In this document: positions 28,463-37,358 of the stretch, piece by piece
How the letters are laid out: every line of letters starts with the position of its first letter
How positions within the stretch are numbered: the stretch's first letter is position 1
Origin: Kutzneria buriramensis
Lineage (GTDB): Bacteria; Actinomycetota; Actinomycetes; Mycobacteriales; Pseudonocardiaceae
DNA length: 64,000 bases
NCBI RefSeq assembly: GCF_003387475.1
Contig: NZ_QUNO01000002.1
Span: 496,001-560,000 of the forward strand
Direction of reading: 5' to 3'
Made by a program: the position numbers and the translations under genes
The notes under the pieces: generated by a model
Seen by the model: the letters and a program-made list of their open reading frames with translations, nothing else
Told to the model about the DNA's origin: nothing
Database searches by the model: none

Positions 28463-28492
28463 ACAGTACGCTTGTCCTGTATTCGGCATCAA
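28463..28492 (-). promoter_or_regulatory. Aconitase promoter with overlapping AcnR-type operator
   Basis: Reading the minus strand: TTGATG (28492-28487), an 18-nt spacer, then TACTGT (28468-28463) as -10. The 16-bp sequence CAGGACAAGCGTACTG (28479-28464) covers the spacer and -10 and fits CAGNACnnncGTACTG, the AcnR consensus as I remember it from Corynebacterium. AcnR binding here would occlude RNA polymerase, which is consistent with repression. Confidence 0.8.
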
Positions 28493-28507
28493 GGGGGGCT
28501 GTCTTCG

Positions 28508-28617
28508 CCGCGCGGGGCGGGTTCGCCTCCAAGCCGACGCCTTCCCTTGTCCCATGTCGATCGATGGACTGACTCGATCGACATGGGCCTGCGGTCCAGG
28601 CGTCGGCGGCGAACCCG
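28508..28617 (+). repeat. Structured intergenic element A, copy 3
   Basis: 110 nt, same plan as copies 1 and 2. The CCGCGCGGGG flank precedes helix A, 28518-28527 with 28608-28617 (10 bp). Helix B is 28533-28542 with 28598-28607 (10 bp), then TCCCTT. Helix C is 28551-28564 with 28574-28587 (14 bp) with loop TGGACTGAC, followed by GCCTGCGGTCC. It lies between divergent genes, about 16 bp upstream of the aconitase -35 and 77 bp before the ABC ATPase start. Apart from the aconitase promoter and this element, the 28375-28693 gap shows nothing else. Confidence 0.85.
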
Positions 28618-28693
28618 GGTGGCGGGCGGCGGCGGATCGTTCACGTGAATCTCTCACTGCCTGTGCCAGGATCGGCCGTCGGGAGGGGTGTTC

Positions 28694-29374
28694 TTGATCA
28701 CGGTCGACGGGGTGTGGATGCGCTACGGCCGCGGGCCGATGGTGCTGTCCGGGATCGACACGACCCTCGCGTCGGGATCGGTGACTGTCGTGCTCGGGGA
28801 GAACGGCTGCGGCAAGTCCACCCTCCTGCGTATCGCCGCAGGCGTCACCGTGCCGACCAAGGGTGCGGTGCGCGGGCGGCCCACCTCCGTGTCGTACTTG
28901 CCCGAACGATTCCCCGACCAGCTGCGGCTGTCGGCGCGGGCGTACCTGCGGCACTTCGCGCGTATGCGGCGGCTGCCCACCCGTAGCGACCTGCTCGACC
29001 GGCTCGGCTTCGCCGGCGACCTGGACCAGCCGATGTCGGAACTGTCCAAAGGCAACGCGCAGAAGGTCGGCCTCACCCAGACCTTCGGCTCCGTCGACGG
29101 CTTCCTGGTGTTGGACGAGCCGTGGGCGGGTCTCGACGTCGCTGCCCGGGAGGTGCTCAGCGAGCTGGTGGTGGAGACCGCCGCGACCGTGCTCGTCACC
29201 GACCACACCGGTGCCGCCGCCAAGCTGCCCGGCGCCACCGTGTACCGGATGGTGGCGGGGGTGCTGCAGCCGGTCGAGGAGTCGGGGCTGGTCGACGTCG
29301 TGGTGACGTGCACGTCGGACGCCGTGGACCAGGTGGCGGCGCTGCCCGGCGTGCAGTCGGTGCGGAGGGTGTAG
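28694..29374 (+). CDS. ABC transporter ATP-binding protein
   Basis: 226-residue ATPase. Walker A is GENGCGKST, Walker B is GFLVLDEPWAGLD and the H-loop region is VTDHTG. The signature is LSKGNAQK instead of LSGGQ, as in CcmA/BcrA-like exporters. TTG 28694 sits 7 nt after GGGAGG; GTG 28688 is in frame but too close to it. The stop TAG shares its G with the GTG of the permease gene (TAGTG), so the two are coupled. Substrate unknown. Confidence 0.9.
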   Translation: MITVDGVWMRYGRGPMVLSGIDTTLASGSVTVVLGENGCGKSTLLRIAAGVTVPTKGAVRGRPTSVSYLPERFPDQLRLSARAYLRHFARMRRLPTRSDLLDRLGFAGDLDQPMSELSKGNAQKVGLTQTFGSVDGFLVLDEPWAGLDVAAREVLSELVVETAATVLVTDHTGAAAKLPGATVYRMVAGVLQPVEESGLVDVVVTCTSDAVDQVAALPGVQSVRRV

Positions 29375-30015
29375 TGATCCGGTACCTGCTCGCCGACGTG
29401 TTCAAGTCGCAGCGGTGGCTGCCGCCGGTGTTCGTGTACCTCGCGACCACCGGCATCCTCTACGGCGGCGATCCCGGCACGCCGCTGCCACCGTACGGCG
29501 TGTCGGAGATGGTGCTGTTCCCGTTGGCGGCGTGGCTGACGGTGGTGCTCGTCAACAACGAGGATCCCGTGCAGCGGCACGTCACCATCGCTGCCGTGGG
29601 CGGTTGGCGGCGGCTGCTCGGCGGTCTCGTCGGGGCGGCGCTCGTGGTCAACGGTGTGCTCGTGTTGGTGGCGACTTTCGTGCCGGCGGTGATTCACCAC
29701 CACCCGTACGCGGTGTCCGACGTGGCGCTGGGGTTCACGGCGCACGTCATCGCCGCGGTAACGGGAATCGGACTGGGGGTGCTCTGCGCGCGGCCGATCG
29801 TGCCGACGACGGGGTGGTCGCTGGTGGCTGTGGTGGGGGTGTCACTGGCGCTGCTGGTGGCGAACAAGCTGCCGCCCGTGGGCGCGATGGCGCACCTGCT
29901 GTTCGACAGCCGGCCGGCGCCGGTGGGGGCGGTGGTCGTGCAGGTGGTGGTGGCGCTGCTGGTCGGCGTCGCGTGCGTGGGGGTGGCGTACCGGGTAGGT
30001 CGGCGGCGGTTCTGA
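29374..30015 (+). CDS. ABC transporter permease (small, six-helix)
   Basis: 213 residues with about six transmembrane helices and no conserved catalytic motif, partner of the ATPase directly upstream. Hydrophobic blocks include LVGAALVVNGVLVLVATFV and AVVVQVVVALLVGVACVGVA. The start is the GTG overlapping the ATPase stop. The likely complex is two ATPases and two of these permeases. Direction (export) is inferred from the ATPase type, not shown. Confidence 0.82.
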   Translation: MIRYLLADVFKSQRWLPPVFVYLATTGILYGGDPGTPLPPYGVSEMVLFPLAAWLTVVLVNNEDPVQRHVTIAAVGGWRRLLGGLVGAALVVNGVLVLVATFVPAVIHHHPYAVSDVALGFTAHVIAAVTGIGLGVLCARPIVPTTGWSLVAVVGVSLALLVANKLPPVGAMAHLLFDSRPAPVGAVVVQVVVALLVGVACVGVAYRVGRRRF

Positions 30016-30152
30016 AACCTGTTCGCCGGGTGGGCCGTTTGGGCCAATTCGGTGATTGGGCTAGTCCCTTCGCGTCGAACGGCGCAAGGTGGCCCGTTGA
30101 CGCGCCGACAACCTTGTCAGGGAGCACATCGCCAACCATGAGGGAGGCGACC

Positions 30153-30236
30153 ATGACGAGGTCGAAGCACGAGCCGCGGCCCGAGGTGCCGGCGCCCGAT
30201 CTGCCGATCCCGTACCCGCGTCGGCCGATCGGCTGA
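30153..30236 (+). CDS. 27-residue proline-rich peptide
   Basis: The small gene starts at an ATG with a strong GGGAGG 6 nt upstream. The product is basic at the N-terminus (MTRSKHEPRPE) and proline-rich at the C-terminus (LPIPYPRRPIG), with 8 prolines in 27 residues. A perfect 15-bp hairpin follows 11 nt after the stop. It is unrelated to any family I know. It could be a regulatory or secreted peptide, a leader or a RiPP-type precursor, but no modifying enzyme is adjacent. It stands between the ABC operon and the VMAP operon. Confidence 0.5.
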   Translation: MTRSKHEPRPEVPAPDLPIPYPRRPIG

Positions 30237-30247
30237 CCGCACTGGTT

Positions 30248-30292
30248 GGCGTGCGGGCCACCGCTTCCCCTTCACCAGGTGGCCCGCACGCC
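30248..30292 (+). terminator. Perfect 15-bp hairpin after the small peptide gene
   Basis: GGCGTGCGGGCCACC pairs with GGTGGCCCGCACGCC around a 15-nt pyrimidine-rich loop. There is no T-tract. It probably terminates or stabilises the message of the 27-residue peptide gene and insulates the downstream VMAP operon. Confidence 0.65.
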
Positions 30293-30524
30293 GGCTCAGC
30301 GGCGCGGCTGGCGAAGCTCTCCGTTACCAGGAGCGAACGTAGCGTGCGCGGGATACGGCCGATCCGATCTGTCACCCGATGTGCGCAGCGCCCGGGTGCT
30401 TACGTGCCATTTGACGCAGACGAACATCCCATCGATGGCTAGCCTGGGCCGCGACGGGGCCGGACGACCGGCGGCGACCTACGATGGCCCGGCGATGATC
30501 GTGAGCGACGGGGAGGCGCGCGTG

Positions 30525-32024
30525 GTGTCTGCTGGCCGACCGCAGCTGCCGGAACCCGTGCGCAACCGCCTGGTGACGCTGCTGCTCGAGGTGGAGGAAC
30601 TGCACGACCCGGACAGCCGCGCCCTGGTGGTCGCCGAGCTGCGCAACCGGCTGGGACCCGGCTTCGACGTGCCGATGCAGAAGAGCGACCGGCTGTACAC
30701 GCTCGCGTTGGTGGAGGAGTGCCAGAAGCACTACGGCGGCCTGCGCAAGCTGGTGGACGCGCTGCGGCTGACCAGTCCGGGGCACTACCGCGTGGACGAG
30801 GCGGCCGAGCTGGTGGCGGCGCACATTCCGCTGGAGATCCTCCAGGCCGCGGAGCGCGCGGACCTGCGCAAGCTGCTGGCGGCGCTGACGTCCGAGGTGG
30901 ACTCCCACAGCCTGTACCGCGCGGCGGCGGGCCCGCTGGCGCCGCCGCTGGAGTCGGTCCCCAACGATCTGCTCGGCGTGGTGGACGAACTCGTCAACAT
31001 GATGACGCCGCCGGGACAACTGCCGCCGCTGCTGGTGTTCGTGGAGTACCTGGCGGCCGCTGTGGACGGTCGCGGTCAGACCGCCGGCGCGCTGCGACGC
31101 TGGAACGCGGATCTGGTGCGGCGCTGCGAGCTGCCGCCGCAGCTGCTGGCCGCGGCGCGGGAGAGCGCGCACTTCCACACCACGAAGCCGGGCGGCCGTC
31201 CCTCGCTGCTGGTGCAGATCGACGAGGACGGCCTGGACCACAACCGGTTCCAGGTGTCGGTGTGGCTGTGGCTGGACTCCGACAGCCAGACGCTGGCACG
31301 TGACGACCACTCGTACTCGCTGGACGAGATCCCGGACGTCATCGACCGCGCGCTGCTGGAATGCGGCAGCATGCTGGTGGCGGACTCCGTGGAGCCGATG
31401 GTGGAGTTCATCCTGCCGCACCGCCTGCTGGTGGAGCCGGTGGACAAGTGGCTGATCACGCAGGGCGGCCCGTTCCGCAGCCGGCTGGGCGTCTACTACC
31501 CCGTGGTGGTGCGCAGCCTGGACCGCCTGCGCACGACGTCTTTGCCGCTACGCCAGCAGTGGTGGGCGAAGTGGCGCTGGCTCCAGGAGCACAGTGGACT
31601 GCACCCGGAGTCGGCGGTGCGGTGGATGGCCGACGTCGACGGCCGCGACCCGCAGCGGCTGTACCGCGAGTTGACCGGCGACCAACCCGTGGCGGTGGCC
31701 TGGCATGGACCGCCGCCGCTGGAGCACCAGGCGGTGGACTCGGTGCTGGGGGCCGCGGTGTGGGCCGGCACGCCGGTGGCGCTGTGGTGCCGTGAGCATC
31801 ACGGCGAGGGCGGTCACCTGCAGCTGACGGACCTGCTCACCAACGGCCCGCTTCCGCGGCTGCCCGACCACGCGCTGCGCGCTCGCAAGGACGCCGACGC
31901 GCCGGGCGCCGTCGACGACCACTGCGGCAACCACCTCAGCCTGCTCTGGGACGACCCGTCCCGCCTGCCCGAGCCGCGGCTCGGGCTGTCCGCGCCGAGC
32001 TCAACGGGAGGATCCCCACCATGA
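30525..32024 (+). CDS. VMAP: vWA-MoxR-associated protein with N-terminal EAD2-like domain
   Basis: 499 residues. Residues about 8-95 ([20 protein letters not shown] through [13 protein letters not shown]) look like effector-associated domain 2, a helical adaptor. The remainder, ending with [20 protein letters not shown] and [14 protein letters not shown], matches the VMAP C-terminal domain. VMAPs are the central protein of the NTP-dependent conflict systems described by Kaur, Burroughs, Iyer and Aravind, encoded beside MoxR ATPases and vWA proteins, exactly as here. Start: GGGGAGG stands 8 nt before GTG 30525 (GTG 30522 is equivalent); ATGs at 30435 and 30495 are in frame. The stop overlaps the MoxR ATG (ATGA). 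Assignment is by recognition, not search. Confidence 0.82.
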   Translation: MSAGRPQLPEPVRNRLVTLLLEVEELHDPDSRALVVAELRNRLGPGFDVPMQKSDRLYTLALVEECQKHYGGLRKLVDALRLTSPGHYRVDEAAELVAAHIPLEILQAAERADLRKLLAALTSEVDSHSLYRAAAGPLAPPLESVPNDLLGVVDELVNMMTPPGQLPPLLVFVEYLAAAVDGRGQTAGALRRWNADLVRRCELPPQLLAAARESAHFHTTKPGGRPSLLVQIDEDGLDHNRFQVSVWLWLDSDSQTLARDDHSYSLDEIPDVIDRALLECGSMLVADSVEPMVEFILPHRLLVEPVDKWLITQGGPFRSRLGVYYPVVVRSLDRLRTTSLPLRQQWWAKWRWLQEHSGLHPESAVRWMADVDGRDPQRLYRELTGDQPVAVAWHGPPPLEHQAVDSVLGAAVWAGTPVALWCREHHGEGGHLQLTDLLTNGPLPRLPDHALRARKDADAPGAVDDHCGNHLSLLWDDPSRLPEPRLGLSAPSSTGGSPP

Positions 32025-33067
32025 CCGGGGACGAGGACTGGCTGATCTACCGGGGCGCCGGCGAGCCGCACGACGGCATCGACCGCCTCCCGCCGCCACC
32101 GCGCTGGCGGGAGTTCGGCGGTCAGCCCCTGGTCGAGCCGCAGCTGGGCACCGACGGCTCCGGCGGACGCAAGCTGGGCGAGCAGGAGCGGGCGACCACC
32201 TACCGGGCGGACGCCGAGGTCACCGAGATCGTCAACGCGGCGCTGTACCTGCGCCGCCCGCTGCTGGTCACGGGCAAGCCCGGCACCGGCAAGTCCACGC
32301 TGGCCTACAGCATCGCGCACGAGTTGAAGCTGGGGCCGGTGCTGCGCTGGCCGATCACCAGCCGGTCCACATTGGAGACCGGCCTCTACCGCTACGACGC
32401 GGTCGGCCGCCTCCAGGACGCGAGCCTGCGCCAGGGCGGCACGCGGCCGCTGCTGCGCACCAACAGCGGCGAGCAGGCCGCGCCGCCGAGCATCGGCCGC
32501 TACATCCGGCTGGGCAAGCTGGGCACCGCGCTGCTGCCGCAGAAGCGGCCGCGCGTGCTGCTCATCGACGAGATCGACAAGAGCGACGTCGACCTGCCCA
32601 ACGACCTGCTGAACGTGTTCGAGGAGGGCGAGTTCGAGATTCCCGAGCTCACCCGTCTGCCGGACGACCAGGCCACGGTCGAGGTGATGATCGCCGACGG
32701 CACCGACCGCGTGCCGATCCAGCGCGGCCGGGTGCGGTGCAACGCGTTCCCGGTGGTGGTGCTGACCAGCAACGGCGAGCGCGACTTCCCGCCGGCGTTC
32801 CTGCGCCGCTGCCTGCGGGTGGACATCCGCACGCCGAACCGCCAGCAGCTGACGGAGATCGTCACCGCGCATCTCGGGCCCGAGGTGGTGGCGGCCAGCG
32901 AGGACGTCATCGAGCGCTTCCTGGACGACCGGCGCGTCGGCGACCTCGCCAACGACCAGCTGCTCAACGCGATCTACCTGGCCTCCTCGGGCGGCCGACC
33001 GCCGGAGGAGACCCGGTCCCGGCTGCTCGACGCGCTGCTGCGGCCGCTCAGCCAACCGGGCCAATGA
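32021..33067 (+). CDS. MoxR-type AAA+ ATPase
   Basis: 348 residues, with Walker [10 protein letters not shown], Walker [12 protein letters not shown], sensor 1 [12 protein letters not shown] and arginine-finger region [17 protein letters not shown] 75-residue N-terminal extension precedes the AAA+ core. MoxR ATPases act as chaperone-like remodellers working with vWA partners; here both flanking genes overlap it by 4 nt (ATGA at each end), so VMAP, MoxR and vWA are made stoichiometrically. NTP-driven assembly of the effector complex is the role proposed for this family. Confidence 0.93.
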   Translation: MTGDEDWLIYRGAGEPHDGIDRLPPPPRWREFGGQPLVEPQLGTDGSGGRKLGEQERATTYRADAEVTEIVNAALYLRRPLLVTGKPGTGKSTLAYSIAHELKLGPVLRWPITSRSTLETGLYRYDAVGRLQDASLRQGGTRPLLRTNSGEQAAPPSIGRYIRLGKLGTALLPQKRPRVLLIDEIDKSDVDLPNDLLNVFEEGEFEIPELTRLPDDQATVEVMIADGTDRVPIQRGRVRCNAFPVVVLTSNGERDFPPAFLRRCLRVDIRTPNRQQLTEIVTAHLGPEVVAASEDVIERFLDDRRVGDLANDQLLNAIYLASSGGRPPEETRSRLLDALLRPLSQPGQ

Positions 33068-36000
33068 CGCTCGAACGGCTCGTCGACGCCCTGGCGGCCG
33101 CCCGGTTGGAGGTCACCGGCGAGGAACTGGCCGACGCCATCTGGCTGGCCGGGCACCTCGGCGACGGCCGTGCCGCCGGGACCGGCGAGCCGGCGCGGGA
33201 GCGGGAGGCGCCGCCGCCGCCGGTGGAGCCCGAGGAACAGGCGGCGCTGGGCGGCGTGGACCCGGAACCCAAGCCACGCTTGGGTCACCGGCCGTCGCCG
33301 GGCGCGAAGGAGGTGCCGGCGTCCGCGGCGGCGATGCACCTGCCGGGACGCGGCAACTACGTCAACGGCGTGAGCGCGTTGACGATGCTGAGCCCGGCGG
33401 CGCCGGCGCTGCCGGACAACCTGCGATTGCAGCGCGCACTGCGGCCGTTGAAGCGGCGCGTGCCGGATCCGCACCGGCTCGTCGTGAACGAGCAGGACAC
33501 CGCCGACCACATCGCGGACACGGGCTTGTGGCTGCCGGAGTGGCAGCCGGAGATGACGCGGTGGCTGGAAGTCGCGCTTGTCGTCGATTCCGGGCCGTCC
33601 ATGCGGATCTGGCGGCGCGCGGCGACGGAACTGCGGGTGTTGTTGGAGCGTATGGGGGCGTTCCGCGACGTGCGCGTGTGGGAGATGGACAGTCGCGACG
33701 AGGATCCGCGACTGTGTCGCCCCGGTGCGCCCAGCCGCAGCCCGCGCGAGCTGATCGACCCGAGTGGCCGTCGGCTTGTGCTGGTGCTCAGCGACTGCGT
33801 CGGCGAGGCGTGGCTTTCCGGTGCCATGTCACGGTTGTTGGCGACGTGGTCGAAGACCGGCTCGGTGGCGATCGTGCAGCCGTTGCCGCAGCGGCTGTGG
33901 CATCGCACCGGTGTGGTGCCGGTGCCGGTGCGGCTGCGGGCTTTCGAGTCCGGGCTGCCGTTCCGGCGGTTCGAGTTCCAGGCGCGCAACCAGGCGTTCG
34001 GCGCGCCGCCGCAGACGGGGATCGCCATCCCCGTGATGGAGTTGAACCCGCGCTGGATCGGCCGCTGGGCGTCGCTGCTGGCCGGCGAGAACCGCGGCTG
34101 GGTGGACGGTATCGTCATGCTGGCCGGTGGCGAGGTGGGCACGCGTCCGGAATGGATGGTGGACGCGCCGCCGGAGGATCCGCTGGACCTGGTGCAGGCC
34201 TTCCGTGCCACGGCCTCGCCGACGGCGTTCCGGCTGGCGTCGTACCTGGCGACCGCGCCGCTGAACCTGCCGGTGATGCGGCTGGTGCAGACGACGACGC
34301 TGCCCGAGTCGGGCCCGGCCCATCTGGCGGAAGTCTTCCTGGGACAACTGCTTCACCGGATCGGGGACGAGCAGCCGGGTGAGGACCCGGACGAAGTGCA
34401 GTATGATTTCCGCAAGGGCGTCAGGGAAAATCTGCTCGGCACACTGCGACGCGACGAGGCAGTGCGGGTCTTCGGCGAAGTGTCGAGGTACGTGGGCAGC
34501 AGGATGGGGCAGCCGCTGGACTTCGCGGCGATGCTGGCGAACCCTTTCGGGCACGACGGACCGAGGTTGTCCGCGGACAGCATGGCGTTCGCCCGAGTTC
34601 TGCACACCGTGTTGGAGGCGTTGGGGCCGCCGTACTCACAGGCGGCCAGGCGCTGGAGCGAGCTCGTGCCGGCACCGGAGGACGAGCCGTCGTCGGCGCT
34701 GGTCGAACTGACCACTTTGGACGGATCCGAGGCAGCAGCGCAGGATGTGGATGGGGAGGTGGTGACCGAAGAACCAGAGCGAACGGAGCGGTTGGCGTCG
34801 CAGATCTGCCTCAGCTACCACCCCCGGGACTACGCCTGGGCCGAGTGGCTGCGGTGGGAGCTGGACCGGCTCGGCTACGCGGTGGTGATCAGGCCGCTCG
34901 CCGAGACGTCCACCTCGGACGGTCTGCGCCGGCTCGCGGCCGAGGCGCTCGAGCATGGTCGTTACGTCATCACCGTGATCTCCGCGAGCACGATCGCGCT
35001 GCCCTACGCCGGCGAGGCGTGGTTGCAGGCACTCATCGACAGTCCCAGCAGCGACGGCCGGGTGCTGGCGGTGACCGTGCACGCCGGGCTGCTGCAGGCC
35101 GAGATGGTGGACCGCATCGACGGCGTCACCTTCGAGGGCAAGGACGCCCGGACGGCGCTGAACTCCATCGTGGACTGCCTCGGCCGGGTGGCGGCTCGGC
35201 CGGCGCGCACCACGCCGCCGGAGGTGCTGCGCTTTCCGCCGCCGCCGTTTCCGGGCGACGACGCGCACGTCGGCGAGCCCGACAGCCAGGGGCCGGTGTG
35301 GGTGCTGACCGAGGTCCGGTCGGTCGGCCGGTCGCTGCTGGCCCGCGGGGGCGCGGACGGCGCGGTGCGGCTGATCGACGTGGCCAGCGGGCAGACCGTG
35401 CTCAACCTGGAGGGCCACACCGGCCCCGTCCGGGTGCTGGCGGCGATCCCGGCCGCCGACGGCGACCACGGCATGATCGCCAGCGGCGGCGTGGACGGCA
35501 TCGTCCGCACCTGGGACCTGGACTCCGGGCAGCTGCGCCGGGAGAGCCGGTTCCTGGAGGGCGAGGTGTGGGCGTTGACCACGGTCCGCGTCGGCGGCCG
35601 GATCTGCCTGGCCGGCACCGGGTCCGGGTCGATGATCCAGCTCTGGGACCCGGGCAGCGGGCAGCGGCTGCGCACGCTGGTGCGCCGCGGCGGCCGGGTG
35701 TGGGCGTTGGCGTCGGTGGAGGTCGCCGGCCGCGAGCTGCTGGCCAGCGGCGGCGCCGACGGCACCATCCGGCTGTGGGACCCGGAGACCAGCTCCGTGC
35801 TGCGCACCATCCAGGCGCACCGCAGCACGGTGTGGGCGCTGACCACGATCACGGTGAACGGCGAGTCGCTGCTGGCCAGCGGCGGCGCGGACGGCATGAT
35901 CCACCTCTGGCACCCGCGCACCGGCGCGTTGGTCAACTCGTTCGTCGGGCATGTCAGCACCATCCGCACGCTGGCGGTGGTGCCGACCCAGCAGGGCGAC

Positions 36001-37122
36001 CTGCTGGCCAGCGGCAGCGCGGACAGCACGGTGCGGCTGTGGAACCCGCGCACCGCGCGGGACGGCGTCGAACACCGGTTCAGCCACCACACCGGCGAGG
36101 TGTGGGCGCTGGCCGCGGTCGAGGTCGCCGGGCGCGTCCAGCTGGCGAGCGGCGGCGTGGACGGCACGATCCGGCTCGCCGACCCGATCACGTACCAGAC
36201 CGACGAGCTCCAGTCGGTGCGGTCCAGCGCGGTGTGGGCGCTTACGTCCGTGCTGCTGCCGGACCGGACGCTGCTGGCCAGCGGGGCGTTGGACGGCTCC
36301 GTGCACCTGCACGAGCTGTCCGGCTTCTCCGAGGAGCGGACGCTGCGCGGGCACCGGAGCACGATCCGGGCGCTGGCGTCGGTGCCGGGGCCGGGGCGGG
36401 TGCTGCTCGCGACCGGGTCGTCCGACGGCACCGTGCGGATCTGGGACGCCGACACCGGCGACCACCTGTCCACCCGGGCCGAACACACCGGCGAGGTGTG
36501 GACGGTGACTCCCCTGCTGGTGCACGGCGAGCGGTTCATGGCCAGCGGCAGCGCCGACGGCACGATCCGGCTGTGGCCGCTGGACCGGGCCGAGGAGTCG
36601 CAGGTGCTGCGCGGGCCGGCGGCCGAGGTGGTGTCGCTGGCGGCGATCGAGGGCACCCGCGGCCCGCTGCTGGCCAGCGCGGACAGCGACGGCCGGGTCC
36701 TGCTGTGGGATCCGGCGTCGTGCGAGTTGCTCGGCACGTTCGACGACGGCCTGGCCGGCGTCGTGACGCTCACGGTGGTCGACGGCCGGCTGGCCGCCGG
36801 ATGTCAGGACGGCACCATCGCGGTCGGCGATCCCGGCGACGAGGTGCGGCTGGTGATGGACAGCGGGCTGGGGCACGTCGGCGCGCTGGGGCCGGTGCGG
36901 GTCGGCGACCGCCGGCTGCTGGCCAGCGGCGGCTTCGGCGGCCTGATCCAGTTCTGGGACGTGCGCACCGGCGACCTCGTCGGCGAGTACCAGGCGCACG
37001 GTGGGACCGTGCGCGCGCTGACGCGCGTCCGGGTGGAGGGGCAGCCGCTGATCGCCAGCGCCAGCGACGACGGCGACTTCCTGCTGTGGGACCCCAGCAG
37101 CCGGATGCGGCCCCGGCCGTGA
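33064..37122 (+). CDS. vWA (SAV_2336-type) - TIR - WD40 fusion protein
   Basis: 1352 residues. A linker (1-160) is followed by a vWA-like domain with MIDAS-type DSGPS at 175-179 and [14 protein letters not shown] helical region follows to about 560. The TIR domain begins at about 580 ([20 protein letters not shown]), with E651 in YAGEAW at the position of the NAD-cleaving glutamate of TIR enzymes. From about 743 to the end there are 14 WD40-type blades, i.e. two seven-bladed propellers. Blades are unusually alike, built on WALTxVxVxGRxLLASGGxD then GTIRLWDP. It carries sensor (WD40), partner (vWA) and candidate effector (TIR) in one chain. ATG 33064 overlaps the MoxR stop. It is followed by a direct-repeat array that includes its stop codon. 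Confidence 0.88.
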   Translation: MTLERLVDALAAARLEVTGEELADAIWLAGHLGDGRAAGTGEPAREREAPPPPVEPEEQAALGGVDPEPKPRLGHRPSPGAKEVPASAAAMHLPGRGNYVNGVSALTMLSPAAPALPDNLRLQRALRPLKRRVPDPHRLVVNEQDTADHIADTGLWLPEWQPEMTRWLEVALVVDSGPSMRIWRRAATELRVLLERMGAFRDVRVWEMDSRDEDPRLCRPGAPSRSPRELIDPSGRRLVLVLSDCVGEAWLSGAMSRLLATWSKTGSVAIVQPLPQRLWHRTGVVPVPVRLRAFESGLPFRRFEFQARNQAFGAPPQTGIAIPVMELNPRWIGRWASLLAGENRGWVDGIVMLAGGEVGTRPEWMVDAPPEDPLDLVQAFRATASPTAFRLASYLATAPLNLPVMRLVQTTTLPESGPAHLAEVFLGQLLHRIGDEQPGEDPDEVQYDFRKGVRENLLGTLRRDEAVRVFGEVSRYVGSRMGQPLDFAAMLANPFGHDGPRLSADSMAFARVLHTVLEALGPPYSQAARRWSELVPAPEDEPSSALVELTTLDGSEAAAQDVDGEVVTEEPERTERLASQICLSYHPRDYAWAEWLRWELDRLGYAVVIRPLAETSTSDGLRRLAAEALEHGRYVITVISASTIALPYAGEAWLQALIDSPSSDGRVLAVTVHAGLLQAEMVDRIDGVTFEGKDARTALNSIVDCLGRVAARPARTTPPEVLRFPPPPFPGDDAHVGEPDSQGPVWVLTEVRSVGRSLLARGGADGAVRLIDVASGQTVLNLEGHTGPVRVLAAIPAADGDHGMIASGGVDGIVRTWDLDSGQLRRESRFLEGEVWALTTVRVGGRICLAGTGSGSMIQLWDPGSGQRLRTLVRRGGRVWALASVEVAGRELLASGGADGTIRLWDPETSSVLRTIQAHRSTVWALTTITVNGESLLASGGADGMIHLWHPRTGALVNSFVGHVSTIRTLAVVPTQQGDLLASGSADSTVRLWNPRTARDGVEHRFSHHTGEVWALAAVEVAGRVQLASGGVDGTIRLADPITYQTDELQSVRSSAVWALTSVLLPDRTLLASGALDGSVHLHELSGFSEERTLRGHRSTIRALASVPGPGRVLLATGSSDGTVRIWDADTGDHLSTRAEHTGEVWTVTPLLVHGERFMASGSADGTIRLWPLDRAEESQVLRGPAAEVVSLAAIEGTRGPLLASADSDGRVLLWDPASCELLGTFDDGLAGVVTLTVVDGRLAAGCQDGTIAVGDPGDEVRLVMDSGLGHVGALGPVRVGDRRLLASGGFGGLIQFWDVRTGDLVGEYQAHGGTVRALTRVRVEGQPLIASASDDGDFLLWDPSSRMRPRP

Positions 37123-37318
37123 ACCGGCGGGGTGCGGATCGGGTCGGCGGCCGTGAACCGGCGAGGGCCGGGAGCGGGTGCGGGCTTGAACCGGCGATCC
37201 CGGGTCGGGTGCCGGTATGAACCGGGTGCCGGATCGGGTGCGGGTGTGAACCGGCGGGGCGGAAATCGGGCACGGGCGTGAACCGGCGGGGGCGGGGATC
37301 GAGCGCGGCCGTGAATGT
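37118..37318. repeat. Imperfect tandem repeats of about 32 bp
   Basis: Seven occurrences of TGAACCGG or a variant begin at 37120, 37154, 37187, 37218, 37247, 37279 and 37312 (spacing 29-34 bp), each followed by CGGGG and GATCGGGTGCGGGC-like sequence. The first TGA is the stop codon of the WD40 gene; the last copies reach into the possible N-terminal extension of the permease gene. Unit lengths that are not multiples of three argue against coding. Confidence 0.8.
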
Positions 37319-37358
37319 GATGGGGCGCAAGGACGATGCGGATCGAAAGGATGGGCCG

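Noticed and set aside
37118-37318. CRISPR-like array of spaced repeats
   Set aside because: Repeat cores are only about 8-12 bp, the intervening sequence is itself similar between copies, and no cas genes are present.
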